DNA from: Natrialba swarupiae
GTDB lineage: Archaea > Halobacteriota > Halobacteria > Halobacteriales > Natrialbaceae
Direction of reading: 5' to 3'
Length of the DNA stretch: 64,000 nucleotides
NCBI RefSeq assembly: GCF_008245225.1
Contig: NZ_VTAW01000001.1
Location: 124,001-188,000 of the forward strand
A model generated the notes under the pieces. That model made no database searches and had not been told where the DNA came from. It saw nothing but the letters and a program-made list of their open reading frames with translations. A program made the translations under genes and the position numbers. Numbering within the stretch: the first letter of the stretch is position 1; the number at the start of each line of letters is the position of its first letter. This document shows, piece by piece, positions 24,962 through 34,117 of the stretch.

Positions 24962-26626
24962 TTACTCGATGGAGACGTTCGAGTAACTCGAGACGAGACG
25001 CGGGTTGTACTGGACCTGCGGGTGTGGCACGAGGTCCTGGACGTAGTCACGAGAGGCCATCGTGTTGTGGAACGAGTAGGCCGGGAGCGACGGCAGCTCC
25101 TCGAGCATCTCGATCATGACGTCCTCGTAGAGGTCGTAGCGCTCGTCCTGGTCGGCCGACTGGCGGGCCGCGACGATGTTGTCGTGGAAGTCCGCGCTTC
25201 CCTCGTAGAAGTGTGCCTGGTTGATGCCCACCTGACTCTCGTGGTAGAGGTTGTAGAGGTAGGCGTCCGGGTCGGGGCCGCCGGTCCAGCCCAGCAGGTA
25301 TGCCTGGAAGTCGTCCGGGCTCGGGTCCTCGTTGTAGACCGTCTGCTCGAGCAGCGGGCCGAACTCGAGCGTGACGGCCTCTGCGCCGTCGTAGCCGAGT
25401 TCGTGGAGCCGGGTGACGATCCGCTCTGCGAGGTCGCCGCGGTGGTCACCGGGCGCGAGGATTCGTGGACTCCAGTCGTCGTCGACGGCGCCGTCGAGCA
25501 GCTCCTGGGCCTGGTCGGGGTCGTAGCTCGGATAGTACTCCTCGTGCCACTCGTCGAGCGGGAAGCCCCACTGTTCGTTCGTGATCGGCGGAATCGGCGC
25601 CGACAGCGGCTCCGCGACGTTCTCGAGACGGGACTCGACGAAGTCCGTCATCGAGAACGCGTGACAGATCCCTCTGCGAACGTCGGCGTCGCCCGTCGGT
25701 GCGTCGTCCCGACAGTTGAACGTCAGGTGCATGTACGACGGGCTCTCGGTGAGGTGGACGTCGACGCCGTCCTCGCCTTCCAGCTCGTCCCAGTCGTCGT
25801 TTGGCACGTCGGCGATGGCGTCCGTGTCCCCCGCACGGATCTCGGCGACGCGGCTCGCGGCGTCGACGTTGTCGACGAACGTGATCTCCTCGATCTCTGG
25901 TAACTCGCCCCAGTAATCGTCGTTGCGCTCGAGTGTGACGTACTCGTTGTGCTGGAAGTCACTCCAGACGAACGGTCCGGAGCCGACGGGGCTCGTGTTG
26001 AACGCGTCGCGTTCGTCCTCGGACTCGCGTTCGCCCTCGGGAACCACGTAGATACCCATCGTATCCAGTTCCCACGGCCCGTACGGATGCTCGAGGTCGA
26101 CTTGCACCTGATAGTCGTCGACGACCTCGGCCGACTCGATCATGTCGAACTGGGCTTCGTTGACGCTGTCTTCTTCCTGGTAGGCCATAAAGGAGTGAGC
26201 GACGTCGCTCGCCGTCACCTCCTCGCCGTTGTGGAACTCGATCCCGTCCTGAATCTCGTAGAGGTATCGCGTCCCGTCGCGTTCGACGTCCGGGAAGTCG
26301 ACGGCGAGCTGTGGCTCGAGGCCGAGCCCCTCGTCCCAGGTGTAGAGGCTGTCGAAGACCAGCTTGGCGACCTGCATACTGTAGGCGTCGTTGGAGTGGA
26401 TCGGGTCGAAGTCCTCGTCCCGTTCTAACTCCTGGGTGAACTCCATCGTACCCGGATCGCCGGAGGCCTGCCCGTTGCCGTTTCCGTCGCCGTTCCCGGC
26501 ACCGTTTCCGTCGGTACCGTTGCCGTTGCCGTTTCCACCGATGCACCCTGCGATTGCGATTGCGGAGACCGTCGCACCCGAGGCGAGCAGCCCTCGCCGG
26601 GTGGGGTCATGGTCATTAGTTCCCAT
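24962..26626 (-). CDS. oppA: Opp/Dpp-type substrate-binding lipoprotein (SBP family 5)
   Basis: A 554-residue receptor. It starts MGTNDHDPTRRGLLASGATV and reaches a lipobox IAIAGC, a Tat-exported lipoprotein with a Gly/Asn/Asp-rich linker after the Cys. The mature protein follows family 5 binding proteins: LVFDSLYTWDEGLGLEPQLA, YLYEIQDGIEFHNGEEVTAS (signature region), and HLTFNCRDDAPTGDADVRRG. Ligands of this family range over peptides, nickel and sugars. The frame is open upstream to 26743, but the ATG at 26626 gives a proper Tat signal. First gene of the operon; the A/T-rich stretch at 26650-26720 should hold its promoter. Confidence 0.88.
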   Translation of the reverse strand: MGTNDHDPTRRGLLASGATVSAIAIAGCIGGNGNGNGTDGNGAGNGDGNGNGQASGDPGTMEFTQELERDEDFDPIHSNDAYSMQVAKLVFDSLYTWDEGLGLEPQLAVDFPDVERDGTRYLYEIQDGIEFHNGEEVTASDVAHSFMAYQEEDSVNEAQFDMIESAEVVDDYQVQVDLEHPYGPWELDTMGIYVVPEGERESEDERDAFNTSPVGSGPFVWSDFQHNEYVTLERNDDYWGELPEIEEITFVDNVDAASRVAEIRAGDTDAIADVPNDDWDELEGEDGVDVHLTESPSYMHLTFNCRDDAPTGDADVRRGICHAFSMTDFVESRLENVAEPLSAPIPPITNEQWGFPLDEWHEEYYPSYDPDQAQELLDGAVDDDWSPRILAPGDHRGDLAERIVTRLHELGYDGAEAVTLEFGPLLEQTVYNEDPSPDDFQAYLLGWTGGPDPDAYLYNLYHESQVGINQAHFYEGSADFHDNIVAARQSADQDERYDLYEDVMIEMLEELPSLPAYSFHNTMASRDYVQDLVPHPQVQYNPRLVSSYSNVSIE

Positions 26627-26932
26627 GATACCGCATATTGCCGTGGGGGTAACTCTTATTAGTTTTGGTCTATGTTTGCCTGATCTGGATATTTCCTTAA
26701 TCAGGATATGGTAATAAAATCTCTTCCGTACAACTAATATCATATGTGTAGAAATGTGTTCACTGGGATGTGGGAATCATAGCCAATCTGAGAGTATCTC
26801 ACGAGTCGACTGATCAGCACTCTCACTGATGTACCGACTCGTGGATCGTTCTCGAACGGGCCATCGCTTCCGTCTCGTCTCGCTGGCGGTGACCGGGCAT
26901 CTTTTTCTCCCCCGCGAACACAGTGTCGTCGT
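26627..26932. other. Divergent promoter region of opp operon and PPC-polC
   Basis: 306 nt between divergent genes. The left half is clearly AT-rich (for example tggtaataaaatctcttcc near 26708-26727), which fits the opp promoter. The right half holds CATCTTTTTCTCC near 26897-26910, a possible TATA region for the PPC gene. No gene seen. Confidence 0.45.
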
Positions 26933-27352
26933 ATGAACTATCGAGCCGTCGAAACCACAGGCGAGTACGTCGCCCGCCTCGAGACGGGGGCGGACTGGCG
27001 CGCCGAGATCGAGTCACTGGCCGAGGAGGTCGACGCCGACGCCGCGTGGTTCAGCGCGCTCGGTGCGGTCCAGGACGCCGAGTGTTGGTTCTACGACCAG
27101 GAGGACTGCGAGTACTACCCGATCGAGTTCGACGAACCGCTCGAGGTCGCCAGTTGCGTCGGCAACGTCGCGCTTCTCGACGGGGATCGGTTCGCCCACA
27201 CCCACGCCGTCCTCTCGGATGCCGACGGGAACGCCGTCGCCGGCCACCTGAACGCGGCGACCGTCTGGGCCGGCGAGGTCCACATGCGCGTCTTCGAAGA
27301 GTCCCTCGAGCGCGAGTACGACGAGACGACCGAACTCGACCTCTGGCTCTGA
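26933..27352 (+). CDS. PPC/DUF296-domain protein
   Basis: A 139-residue single-domain protein. The start YRAVETTGEYVARLETGADW and the central FSALGAVQDAECWFYDQED fit the PPC (plants-and-prokaryotes-conserved) domain. The His pattern HTHAVLSDADGNAVAGHLN supplies the metal-binding histidines of prokaryotic members, which are trimeric and often called DNA-binding although that role is unproven. Its stop codon is 1 nt before the polC start, so the two are co-transcribed. The order suggests a housekeeping pair, but a functional link with DNA replication is only positional. Confidence 0.85.
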   Translation: MNYRAVETTGEYVARLETGADWRAEIESLAEEVDADAAWFSALGAVQDAECWFYDQEDCEYYPIEFDEPLEVASCVGNVALLDGDRFAHTHAVLSDADGNAVAGHLNAATVWAGEVHMRVFEESLEREYDETTELDLWL

Positions 27353-27353
27353 G

Positions 27354-30300
27354 ATGCGCACGGAAGACGAACGCTACTTCGAGCGGATCGAATCGCAACT
27401 CGACGAGGCGTTAGACGTCGCCGAGCGGGCCAAAGAACGCGGTGGGGACCCCGAACCCGAGGTCGAGATTCCGGTCGCACAGGACATGGCTGACCGGGTC
27501 GAGAACATCCTCGGCATCGACGGCGTCGCCGAGCGCGTCCGCGAACTCGAGGGTGAGATGAGCCGCGAAGAGGCGGCGCTCGAACTCGCGAAGGACTTCG
27601 CGGAGGGTCGCGTCGGCGACTACGAGACGAAAGCGGGGAAAGTCGAGGGCGCGGTCCGGACGGCGGTCGCCTTGCTCACCGAAGGTGTCGTCGCCGCGCC
27701 GATCGAGGGGATCGACAAGGTCGAGATCTTAGAAAACGGCGACGGGACGGAGTTCGTCAACGTCTACTACGCCGGTCCGATCCGTTCTGCGGGCGGGACC
27801 GCACAGGCGCTGTCGGTACTCGTCGCCGACTACACACGCGCGCTCGTGGGCATCGACCAATACAAGGCTCGGGACGAGGAGATCGAACGCTACGCCGAGG
27901 AGATCGCCCTCTACGACAAGGAGACCGGCCTCCAGTACACCCCGAAGGACAAGGAGACGAAGTTCATCGCGAAACACCTCCCGATCATGTTAGACGGGGA
28001 GGCGACCGGTGACGAGGAGGTCTCGGGCTTTCGGGACTTAGAACGGGTCGACACGAACAGCGCCCGCGGCGGCATGTGTCTCGTCGCGGCCGAGGGGATC
28101 GCGCTCAAGGCACCGAAGATTCAGCGCTACACCTCCCAACTCGACGAGATCGACTGGCCGTGGCTCCAGGATCTGATCGACGGCAACTACGGCGACGAGA
28201 CAGCGGACGCGGACGCGGACGAAGACGGTGAACCCGACACGGCGGACGACGACGATGGCGAGGAGGACGAAGTGGCCGACGATGACGACGCCGAGGAGTC
28301 GACCGGCCCGCCGCGGCCGGAGCCCTCGAAGAAGTTCCTCCGGGATCTGATCGCCGGCCGACCGGTGTTCTCACACCCCAGCGCCGAGGGCGGCTTTCGC
28401 CTTCGGTACGGCCGTGCCCGAAACCACGGCTTCGCGACCGGCGGAATCCATCCCGCGACGATGCATCTCGTCGACGACTTTCTCGCGACGGGAACCCAGA
28501 TCAAGACCGAGCGTCCGGGGAAAGCCCACGGAATCATTCCGGTCGACAGCATCGACGGCCCCACCGTCAAACTCGCGAACGGCGACGTGCGTCGCATCGA
28601 CGACCCCGAGGAAGCTCTCGAGATCAGAAACGGTGTCGAGAAAATCTTGGATACCGGGGAGTATCTGGTCAACTACGGCGAGTTCGTCGAGAACAACCAC
28701 CCGCTCTCGCCGGCGTCGTACGTCTACGAGTGGTGGATCCAGGATCTCGACGCCGCAGGTGCAGACGTCCAGGCCCTGAAGGACGATCCACGGATCGACC
28801 TCGAGTTCCCCGACCCGGCGGAAGCGCTCGAGTGGGCCCTCGAGTACGACGCGCCGTTGCATCCCCAGTACACCTATCTCTGGCACGACCTCTCAGTCGA
28901 CGCGTTTTGTGCCCTCTCGGATGCGGTTTCCGACGGCTGGGTCGAGGGCGACCCCGACGAGGGGACGCTCGTCCTCGAGTACGCCGAGGCGACCCTGGAG
29001 GCCCTCGAGACGATCATCGTCGAGCATCGCCAGCGTCCCGACGAGGGGCGGATCGAACTCGACGAGTGGCGGCCGTTCGTCCGGACCGTCGGCTGCGAGC
29101 CCCGCCGAACGGTCGCCGACGGCGCCGCGGTCGATCACGACAGCCGCGAACGCCAACCCAGTATCGAACTCGAGCGCACGTGGACCGTCGATGGCCTCTC
29201 CGAGCGCGCCCGAACCTGGGGTCACGAGACCGACGGGGACAACGCCATCGAGGCGGTCAACGAGGTCGCACCCTTCGCGGTTCGCGAACGGTCGCCGACG
29301 CGAGTCGGAAACCGGATGGGGAGGCCGGAGAAATCGGAGCGCCGCGACCTGAGTCCGCCCGTTCACACGCTGTTTCCGATCGGCGAAGCCGGCGGCGCAC
29401 AGCGAAACGTCGCCGACGCTGCCTCGCATACGGAGACGATGTCCGACACGCCCGGCGTCGTCGAACTACAGATCGGCCGCCAGCGCTGTGAGAGCTGTGG
29501 CACGGAGACGTTCGAGAACCGTTGTCCGGACTGTGGCGACCGGACGGTCCCGGACTACCGCTGTCCCGACTGTGAGCAGGTCATCGAACCCGACGAGGCC
29601 GGTCGCGTCGAGTGTGGCCACTGCGGGGTCGAGGCCACCTGTGTCGAGACCCGTGAGGTCGACGTCCACGGTGAGTACCGCGATGCCCTCGAGTCCGTCG
29701 GCGAACGCGAGAACGCCTTCGAGATCCTCAAAGGCGTCAAGGGACTCACCTCGGCGAACAAGATCCCCGAGCCGATGGAGAAGGGAATTCTCAGGGCGAA
29801 ACACGACGTCTCGGCGTTCAAAGACGGGACCGTTCGCTACGACATGACCGACCTCCCCGTCACGTCCGTCCGCGCGAGCGAACTCGACGTCGACGTCGGC
29901 CAGCTGCAGGCGCTCGGTTACGAGGAAGACATCCACGGCGAAGCGCTCGTCCACGAGGATCAACTGGTCGAACTCAACGTTCAGGACGTCGTCCTCTCCG
30001 ATGGCGCGGCCGAGCACATGATGCAGACGGCCGACTTCATCGACGACCTCTTAGCGCAGTACTACGGGCTCGACCCCTTCTACGAACTCGAGGATCGCCA
30101 GGACCTCGTGGGGGAGCTGGTGTTCGGGATGGCACCGCACACGAGTGCGGCAACTGTCGGGAGGGTGATTGGTTTCACGAGCGCGGCGGTTGGATATGCG
30201 CATCCGTACTTTCACGCCGCCAAGCGGCGGAACTGTTTCCATCCCGAAACCACGATTCGGTACGCAGACGAGTCCGGAACCGAACACGAAGCGTCTATCG

Positions 30301-33071
30301 AGACGTTCGTCGAGTCGCAGCTGACCGATCCGCGCGAAGACGACTTCGGGGTGCTCGTCCAGGATCTCGAGGGATTCGTCACTGTCCCATCGATCGACGA
30401 CGACGGACGACACGTAACTCGTCAGGTCGAAGCCGTTTCTAAGCACCCCGCGCCTGACCATCTGATCCGAGTTGAAACCCGTAGCGGTCGGTCACTGACG
30501 GTTACTCCGGATCATACGATGGTCGTTTGGAACGATGGCCTGGAGCGGGTCGTAGCAAGCGAACTCGAGGCTGGTGACGAGATACCGACACCAGCCCGAG
30601 CCGATTCAGCCAGTGACTCTGGTGTACGGGCGGAGGGTGTTACCGACGGCGGCCGTCCGGAGGTTGATATAGTAGAACGAACCGAAATCGTCCCATCCGA
30701 TGTTGAATACACCTACTGTCTCACGGTTTCGGACACGCATACGCTCGTCGCGAACGGACTCCACACCGCTCAATGCGATGGTGACGAGGACTGCGTGATG
30801 TTACTCATGGACGGGCTCCTGAACTTCTCGCGGTCGTACCTCCCGGACCAGCGTGGCGGAAGCGTCGCCGAGGACTCGCGACTGATCGCGTTCGATCCTG
30901 ACGGAAATCTGCGGTTCATGACCTTCGACGAGTTCTGGGAGGAACTCGACGTACCGATCGAGATCGACGGTAAGTTCCGGAAGAAGACCGCTGCACTCGA
31001 GGGCTGGACGACCTACGCGTTCGACGACGACCACGAAGCGGCACCGAAGCCGATCGAGAAAGCAATCCGGTACGAGGCCGACGACGATGAAGAACTACTA
31101 CGGATCTCTACGCAGTTCGGGCGCGAACTCGAGATCACGACCGATCACAGCCTCTTCCGATACGACGACGGAATCGAGGAAGTCGCTGGATCCGACCTCG
31201 AGGAGGGTGATCTGATTGTCGCACCTCGCAACCTCGACGTCGAACCCGTCGACACGACGATCGATGCGCTCGACTGCATCGAGGAACCGTACGTTCTGCT
31301 CGACGATGAGCACGAGGAGTGGTTGACCACTGTCTGGGACGCTGCGGAACGCGGCGGTGACACTCGAGTTGCGTTCGACGGCGGACTCTCTTATCGACTC
31401 TCAAAGAAGAAGGTCTGTCGGTCAACACTCGAAGAAATCAAATCCGAACACGGTGAAACCACCCTTCCAGACACGTGTTTGGTCGGCTGGAAGGGATCGT
31501 CGGACTGTATTGATCGACACATCGACATCGACGAGGACTTGGCATGGCTACTCGGAATGTTCGTCGCTGAAGGGTCGCTCTCCGGAACTCGACCAGCAAT
31601 CCACAATGCCGACGAAGAACTCGTCGATCGCGTCGTCGACGCCACGAAGGCTTCAATCGGCTGTGAGCCGAGCGTCCGCTGGTCGAACAAGGCTTACGAG
31701 GTCGCCTTCCCAACCGTCTTCTTCGACGTATTGCACGAACTCGGATTCGAAGACCACGACTCGTACAACTCGAGCGAGAAGATCGTCCCCGAGTGCATTC
31801 TCCGCGCGGAACGAAACATAGTTCTCGCGTTCTTGCGCGGGTTCATTGCCGGTGACGGCTCGGAATCCAGCGACGACAATCACACCTCGATCAGCTTCCA
31901 CACGACGAGCGAAGACGTCAAGGACGGGATCGTCTTCCTCTGTCATCGGCTTGGTCTCGTCGCAAACGTCTCGCGGCGCGAACGCGACGCGTCGCGACAG
32001 CCGATATATACGGTCTCCGTCTCCGGCGGTGCATCGGACAATCCGCTCAAGCGAATCCTCGACGGCGAGGATTCGTACCGTCCGAAGAGCCTCGTTGTCA
32101 CGATTCCAGCGGAACTGATGGAGATCCGTGAAATGGCCATTGACGGGGTCAAACAACTCGTCCCGAAGTATCTGAAACGACGCGACAACATCTCGCTCGA
32201 GAAACTCGAGGAAATCGTCGACGAACTCGACGGGCGCGACCTTCCCGAGGAAGCCGAAGCAAAACTCGAGGAGATCCGTCCGCTGGTCGACGGTGATCTG
32301 TCCTATCTTCGGATTACGTCCATCGAGCGCGTCGACTACGACGGCTACCTCTACGACCTACAGGTCGGTGGCGATCCGATCTTCACGGCCAACTGGCTCT
32401 ACGCACACAACTCGATGGACGCACCTCTCGTCATGTCCTCGAGGATCGACCCCTCCGAAATCGACGACGAGGCCCACAACATGGACATCGTCTCGGAGTA
32501 CCCCCGTGAGTTCTACCTCGCGACCTTAGAGCAGGCCGACCCCGGCGAGGTCGACGTCCAGATCGCCGAGGACACGCTCGGCACCGACGAGGAGTACGCC
32601 GGTTTCGAGCACACCCACGACACGACCGACATCGCGATGGGACCGGACCTCTCGGCGTACAAGACGCTTGGGTCGATGATGGACAAGATGGACGCCCAGC
32701 TCGAACTCGCGCGAAAACTCGAGGCAGTCGACGAGACCGACGTCGCAGAACGTGTGATCGAGTACCACTTCCTCCCCGACCTCATCGGCAACCTTCGTGC
32801 GTTCTCCCGCCAGGAAACCCGGTGTCTCGACTGCGGGGAAAAGTTTAGGCGGATGCCCCTGACCGGCGACTGTCGTGAGTGTGGCGGGCGGGTCAATCTC
32901 ACCGTCCACAAGGGCTCGGTGAACAAGTACATGCAGACGGCGATCAACGTCGCCGAGGAGTACGACTGTCGCGACTACACGAAACAGCGCCTCGAGGTGC
33001 TGGAGAAATCCCTCGAGAGTATCTTCGAGAACGACAAGAACAAGCAAAGCGGGATCGAGGACTTCATGTAG
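27354..33071 (+). CDS. polC: DNA polymerase D large subunit DP2 with two inteins
   Basis: A 1905-residue precursor whose mature form would be about 1208 residues, the usual length of haloarchaeal DP2, catalytic subunit of the family D replicative polymerase. The N-terminal DP2 region is clear (YYAGPIRSAGGTAQALSVLV), followed by an acidic low-complexity insert near residues 280-310. Zinc fingers of CxxC type lie in the middle (CESCG, CPDCG, CPDCE, CGHCG) and near the C-terminus (CLDCG, CRECGG). The catalytic motif CDGDED begins at residue 1141. Intein 1 (residues 961-1140) ends directly before it and intein 2 (1170-1686) begins 29 residues later, so the active site forms only after both splice out. 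It follows the PPC gene by 1 nt. No DP1 gene is in the window. Confidence 0.95.
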   Translation: MRTEDERYFERIESQLDEALDVAERAKERGGDPEPEVEIPVAQDMADRVENILGIDGVAERVRELEGEMSREEAALELAKDFAEGRVGDYETKAGKVEGAVRTAVALLTEGVVAAPIEGIDKVEILENGDGTEFVNVYYAGPIRSAGGTAQALSVLVADYTRALVGIDQYKARDEEIERYAEEIALYDKETGLQYTPKDKETKFIAKHLPIMLDGEATGDEEVSGFRDLERVDTNSARGGMCLVAAEGIALKAPKIQRYTSQLDEIDWPWLQDLIDGNYGDETADADADEDGEPDTADDDDGEEDEVADDDDAEESTGPPRPEPSKKFLRDLIAGRPVFSHPSAEGGFRLRYGRARNHGFATGGIHPATMHLVDDFLATGTQIKTERPGKAHGIIPVDSIDGPTVKLANGDVRRIDDPEEALEIRNGVEKILDTGEYLVNYGEFVENNHPLSPASYVYEWWIQDLDAAGADVQALKDDPRIDLEFPDPAEALEWALEYDAPLHPQYTYLWHDLSVDAFCALSDAVSDGWVEGDPDEGTLVLEYAEATLEALETIIVEHRQRPDEGRIELDEWRPFVRTVGCEPRRTVADGAAVDHDSRERQPSIELERTWTVDGLSERARTWGHETDGDNAIEAVNEVAPFAVRERSPTRVGNRMGRPEKSERRDLSPPVHTLFPIGEAGGAQRNVADAASHTETMSDTPGVVELQIGRQRCESCGTETFENRCPDCGDRTVPDYRCPDCEQVIEPDEAGRVECGHCGVEATCVETREVDVHGEYRDALESVGERENAFEILKGVKGLTSANKIPEPMEKGILRAKHDVSAFKDGTVRYDMTDLPVTSVRASELDVDVGQLQALGYEEDIHGEALVHEDQLVELNVQDVVLSDGAAEHMMQTADFIDDLLAQYYGLDPFYELEDRQDLVGELVFGMAPHTSAATVGRVIGFTSAAVGYAHPYFHAAKRRNCFHPETTIRYADESGTEHEASIETFVESQLTDPREDDFGVLVQDLEGFVTVPSIDDDGRHVTRQVEAVSKHPAPDHLIRVETRSGRSLTVTPDHTMVVWNDGLERVVASELEAGDEIPTPARADSASDSGVRAEGVTDGGRPEVDIVERTEIVPSDVEYTYCLTVSDTHTLVANGLHTAQCDGDEDCVMLLMDGLLNFSRSYLPDQRGGSVAEDSRLIAFDPDGNLRFMTFDEFWEELDVPIEIDGKFRKKTAALEGWTTYAFDDDHEAAPKPIEKAIRYEADDDEELLRISTQFGRELEITTDHSLFRYDDGIEEVAGSDLEEGDLIVAPRNLDVEPVDTTIDALDCIEEPYVLLDDEHEEWLTTVWDAAERGGDTRVAFDGGLSYRLSKKKVCRSTLEEIKSEHGETTLPDTCLVGWKGSSDCIDRHIDIDEDLAWLLGMFVAEGSLSGTRPAIHNADEELVDRVVDATKASIGCEPSVRWSNKAYEVAFPTVFFDVLHELGFEDHDSYNSSEKIVPECILRAERNIVLAFLRGFIAGDGSESSDDNHTSISFHTTSEDVKDGIVFLCHRLGLVANVSRRERDASRQPIYTVSVSGGASDNPLKRILDGEDSYRPKSLVVTIPAELMEIREMAIDGVKQLVPKYLKRRDNISLEKLEEIVDELDGRDLPEEAEAKLEEIRPLVDGDLSYLRITSIERVDYDGYLYDLQVGGDPIFTANWLYAHNSMDAPLVMSSRIDPSEIDDEAHNMDIVSEYPREFYLATLEQADPGEVDVQIAEDTLGTDEEYAGFEHTHDTTDIAMGPDLSAYKTLGSMMDKMDAQLELARKLEAVDETDVAERVIEYHFLPDLIGNLRAFSRQETRCLDCGEKFRRMPLTGDCRECGGRVNLTVHKGSVNKYMQTAINVAEEYDCRDYTKQRLEVLEKSLESIFENDKNKQSGIEDFM
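30234..30773 (+). other. Intein 1 of PolC (mini-intein, 180 aa)
   Basis: Boundaries come from the interrupted DP2 motif: extein KRRN, then intein CFHPETTIRYADESG..ANGLHTAQ, then extein CDGDED. It starts with Cys, has block B LTVTPDHTMVV (T..H), and ends with Gln, not Asn; the penultimate residue is Ala rather than the usual His. The +1 residue is Cys. No LAGLIDADG motifs, so no endonuclease. A Gln-terminated PolII mini-intein is known from Pyrococcus abyssi, so splicing is still plausible. Confidence 0.9.
30861..32411 (+). other. Intein 2 of PolC with LAGLIDADG endonuclease (517 aa)
   Basis: Starts SVAEDSRLIAFDPDG after extein LPDQRGG and ends ANWLYAHN before extein SMDAPLV, so Ser is both residue 1 and +1. 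Block B is ELEITTDHSLF. Two dodecapeptides, LAWLLGMFVAEGSLSG and LAFLRGFIAGDGS, keep the acidic residues (E and D) needed for cleavage, so the homing endonuclease looks intact. Splicing residues (His-Asn at the end) are canonical. Confidence 0.93.
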
Positions 33072-33180
33072 TCGATCGCGTTCGGTCTCGTGGTCCCAAA
33101 AGTCCCCGTTTCAGCACCAGCAGCGACCGGTCGGACAATGCGCGCTGTGTCTTTATTCGCGGCGGCGTCTGAGTTCGGGT

Positions 33181-33519
33181 ATGGTACAAACTGGTGAGAC
33201 TCCGGCGGAACACGGTGAGGAGACGGCCGTAGAAACGGTCGAATCGCTCAACTCCGGACAGACGGTGTATGACGAGGACGGCAACGAACTCGGCCGCGTT
33301 CGGAGCTTCGAGCGAAGCGGGTTTTTCGTCACGACGCGCGAGGGTGCCGAAGCGATGAGCATTGAGCACGCCCGATCGGGCCACGAGTTCGGCGAGGCCC
33401 ACCTGATGTGGCGGTGTATGGAGTGTGGCGAGATGGGCGCGATTACCGACGGGTTCCCCGACGAGTGTCCGAACTGCGATACTGGACGCGAAGATCTGAT
33501 GTACTGGACCGAAGACTGA
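33181..33519 (+). CDS. DUF7130-type rubredoxin-like zinc protein (112 aa)
   Basis: A 112-residue acidic protein. The N-terminal half holds a PRC-barrel-like strand set (TVYDEDGNELGRVRSFERSG, FFVTTREGAEAMS). The C-terminal half is a rubredoxin-like zinc ribbon with WRCMECGEMG and CPNCD, ending MYWTED. This architecture is the haloarchaeal DUF7130 family; the role is unknown, possibly a small electron carrier or zinc protein. It is convergent with a shorter relative at 33595-33813. The family number is from memory. Confidence 0.75.
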   Translation: MVQTGETPAEHGEETAVETVESLNSGQTVYDEDGNELGRVRSFERSGFFVTTREGAEAMSIEHARSGHEFGEAHLMWRCMECGEMGAITDGFPDECPNCDTGREDLMYWTED

Positions 33520-33594
33520 GGCGGGTTACTGTCAGTCAGTTCCGGCGCGACCGTAATCGCAGGACGGGTCACGCTGGTAAATCGTTGCACACGT

Positions 33595-33813
33595 TCAGTC
33601 TTCCTCCCAGTAGTACAGATCTTCTTTCGGACTCGCACACGCGGGACACTCCGCTGGAAGCGTGTCCTGTTGTTGAAGACGCCCCATCTCGCCGCAGTTG
33701 CCACACCGCCACATGCGATACTCCTGCTGTGCGGGTTCATTGGGCTCGCCGATCGGGATCTCGGTTTCCTCCTTGTTCGTAAGTTCGCCGGATGGTCGGT
33801 CGTTGAAGCTCAT
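33595..33813 (-). CDS. Rubredoxin-like zinc protein (72 aa), relative of 33181
   Basis: A 72-residue protein consisting of a hydrophilic tail and one rubredoxin-like ribbon: MWRCGNCGEMG, CPACASPKEDLYYWEED. The ribbon matches the C-terminal half of the protein at 33181 closely (WRCxxCGEMG, EDLxYW), so the two are paralogues; this one lacks the barrel-like half. They face each other 75 nt apart. Role unknown. Confidence 0.75.
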   Translation of the reverse strand: MSFNDRPSGELTNKEETEIPIGEPNEPAQQEYRMWRCGNCGEMGRLQQQDTLPAECPACASPKEDLYYWEED

Positions 33814-34117
33814 TACGTCTCCCTCTACGCGCCATGGTATGTTAACACATGGTGTTCCTATACTCGTCGCTGATTCGCCCGAAGCGTACCATCTGAACGA
33901 TACTCGAAACCGAATTTACTCGGACGCGGTCTCGAAACGATTCGCCACTTCGATATCGATCTCCGTGTTAATCCCACATTCGATATAGCGCTATATAATT
34001 TATCGAAAACTGTTTCACCTCGACCGCTGTCGATGACCTGGTTTCGGAATCCGGCCGGGATGACGCCTCACGCCCGGGAGGCGAACCGTTTTTATCGCGC
34101 TCGTGCCATCTCGAGCC
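33814..34117. promoter_or_regulatory. Divergent region with 14-bp palindrome and panE promoter
   Basis: 304 nt. ATATAGCGCTATAT (33983-33996) is a perfect palindrome overlapping AT-rich TATA-like sequence (ctatataatttatc), which could serve either direction. GTTTTTATCG at 34088-34097 lies 26 nt before the panE-type ATG at 34118 and is its best promoter candidate (leaderless). No gene seen in this gap. Confidence 0.45.

Noticed and set aside
28730-29491. Arg-rich plus-strand frame of 253 codons inside polC
   Set aside because: It is the +1 shadow of polC with no recognisable content. The polC frame is continuous and has all domains.
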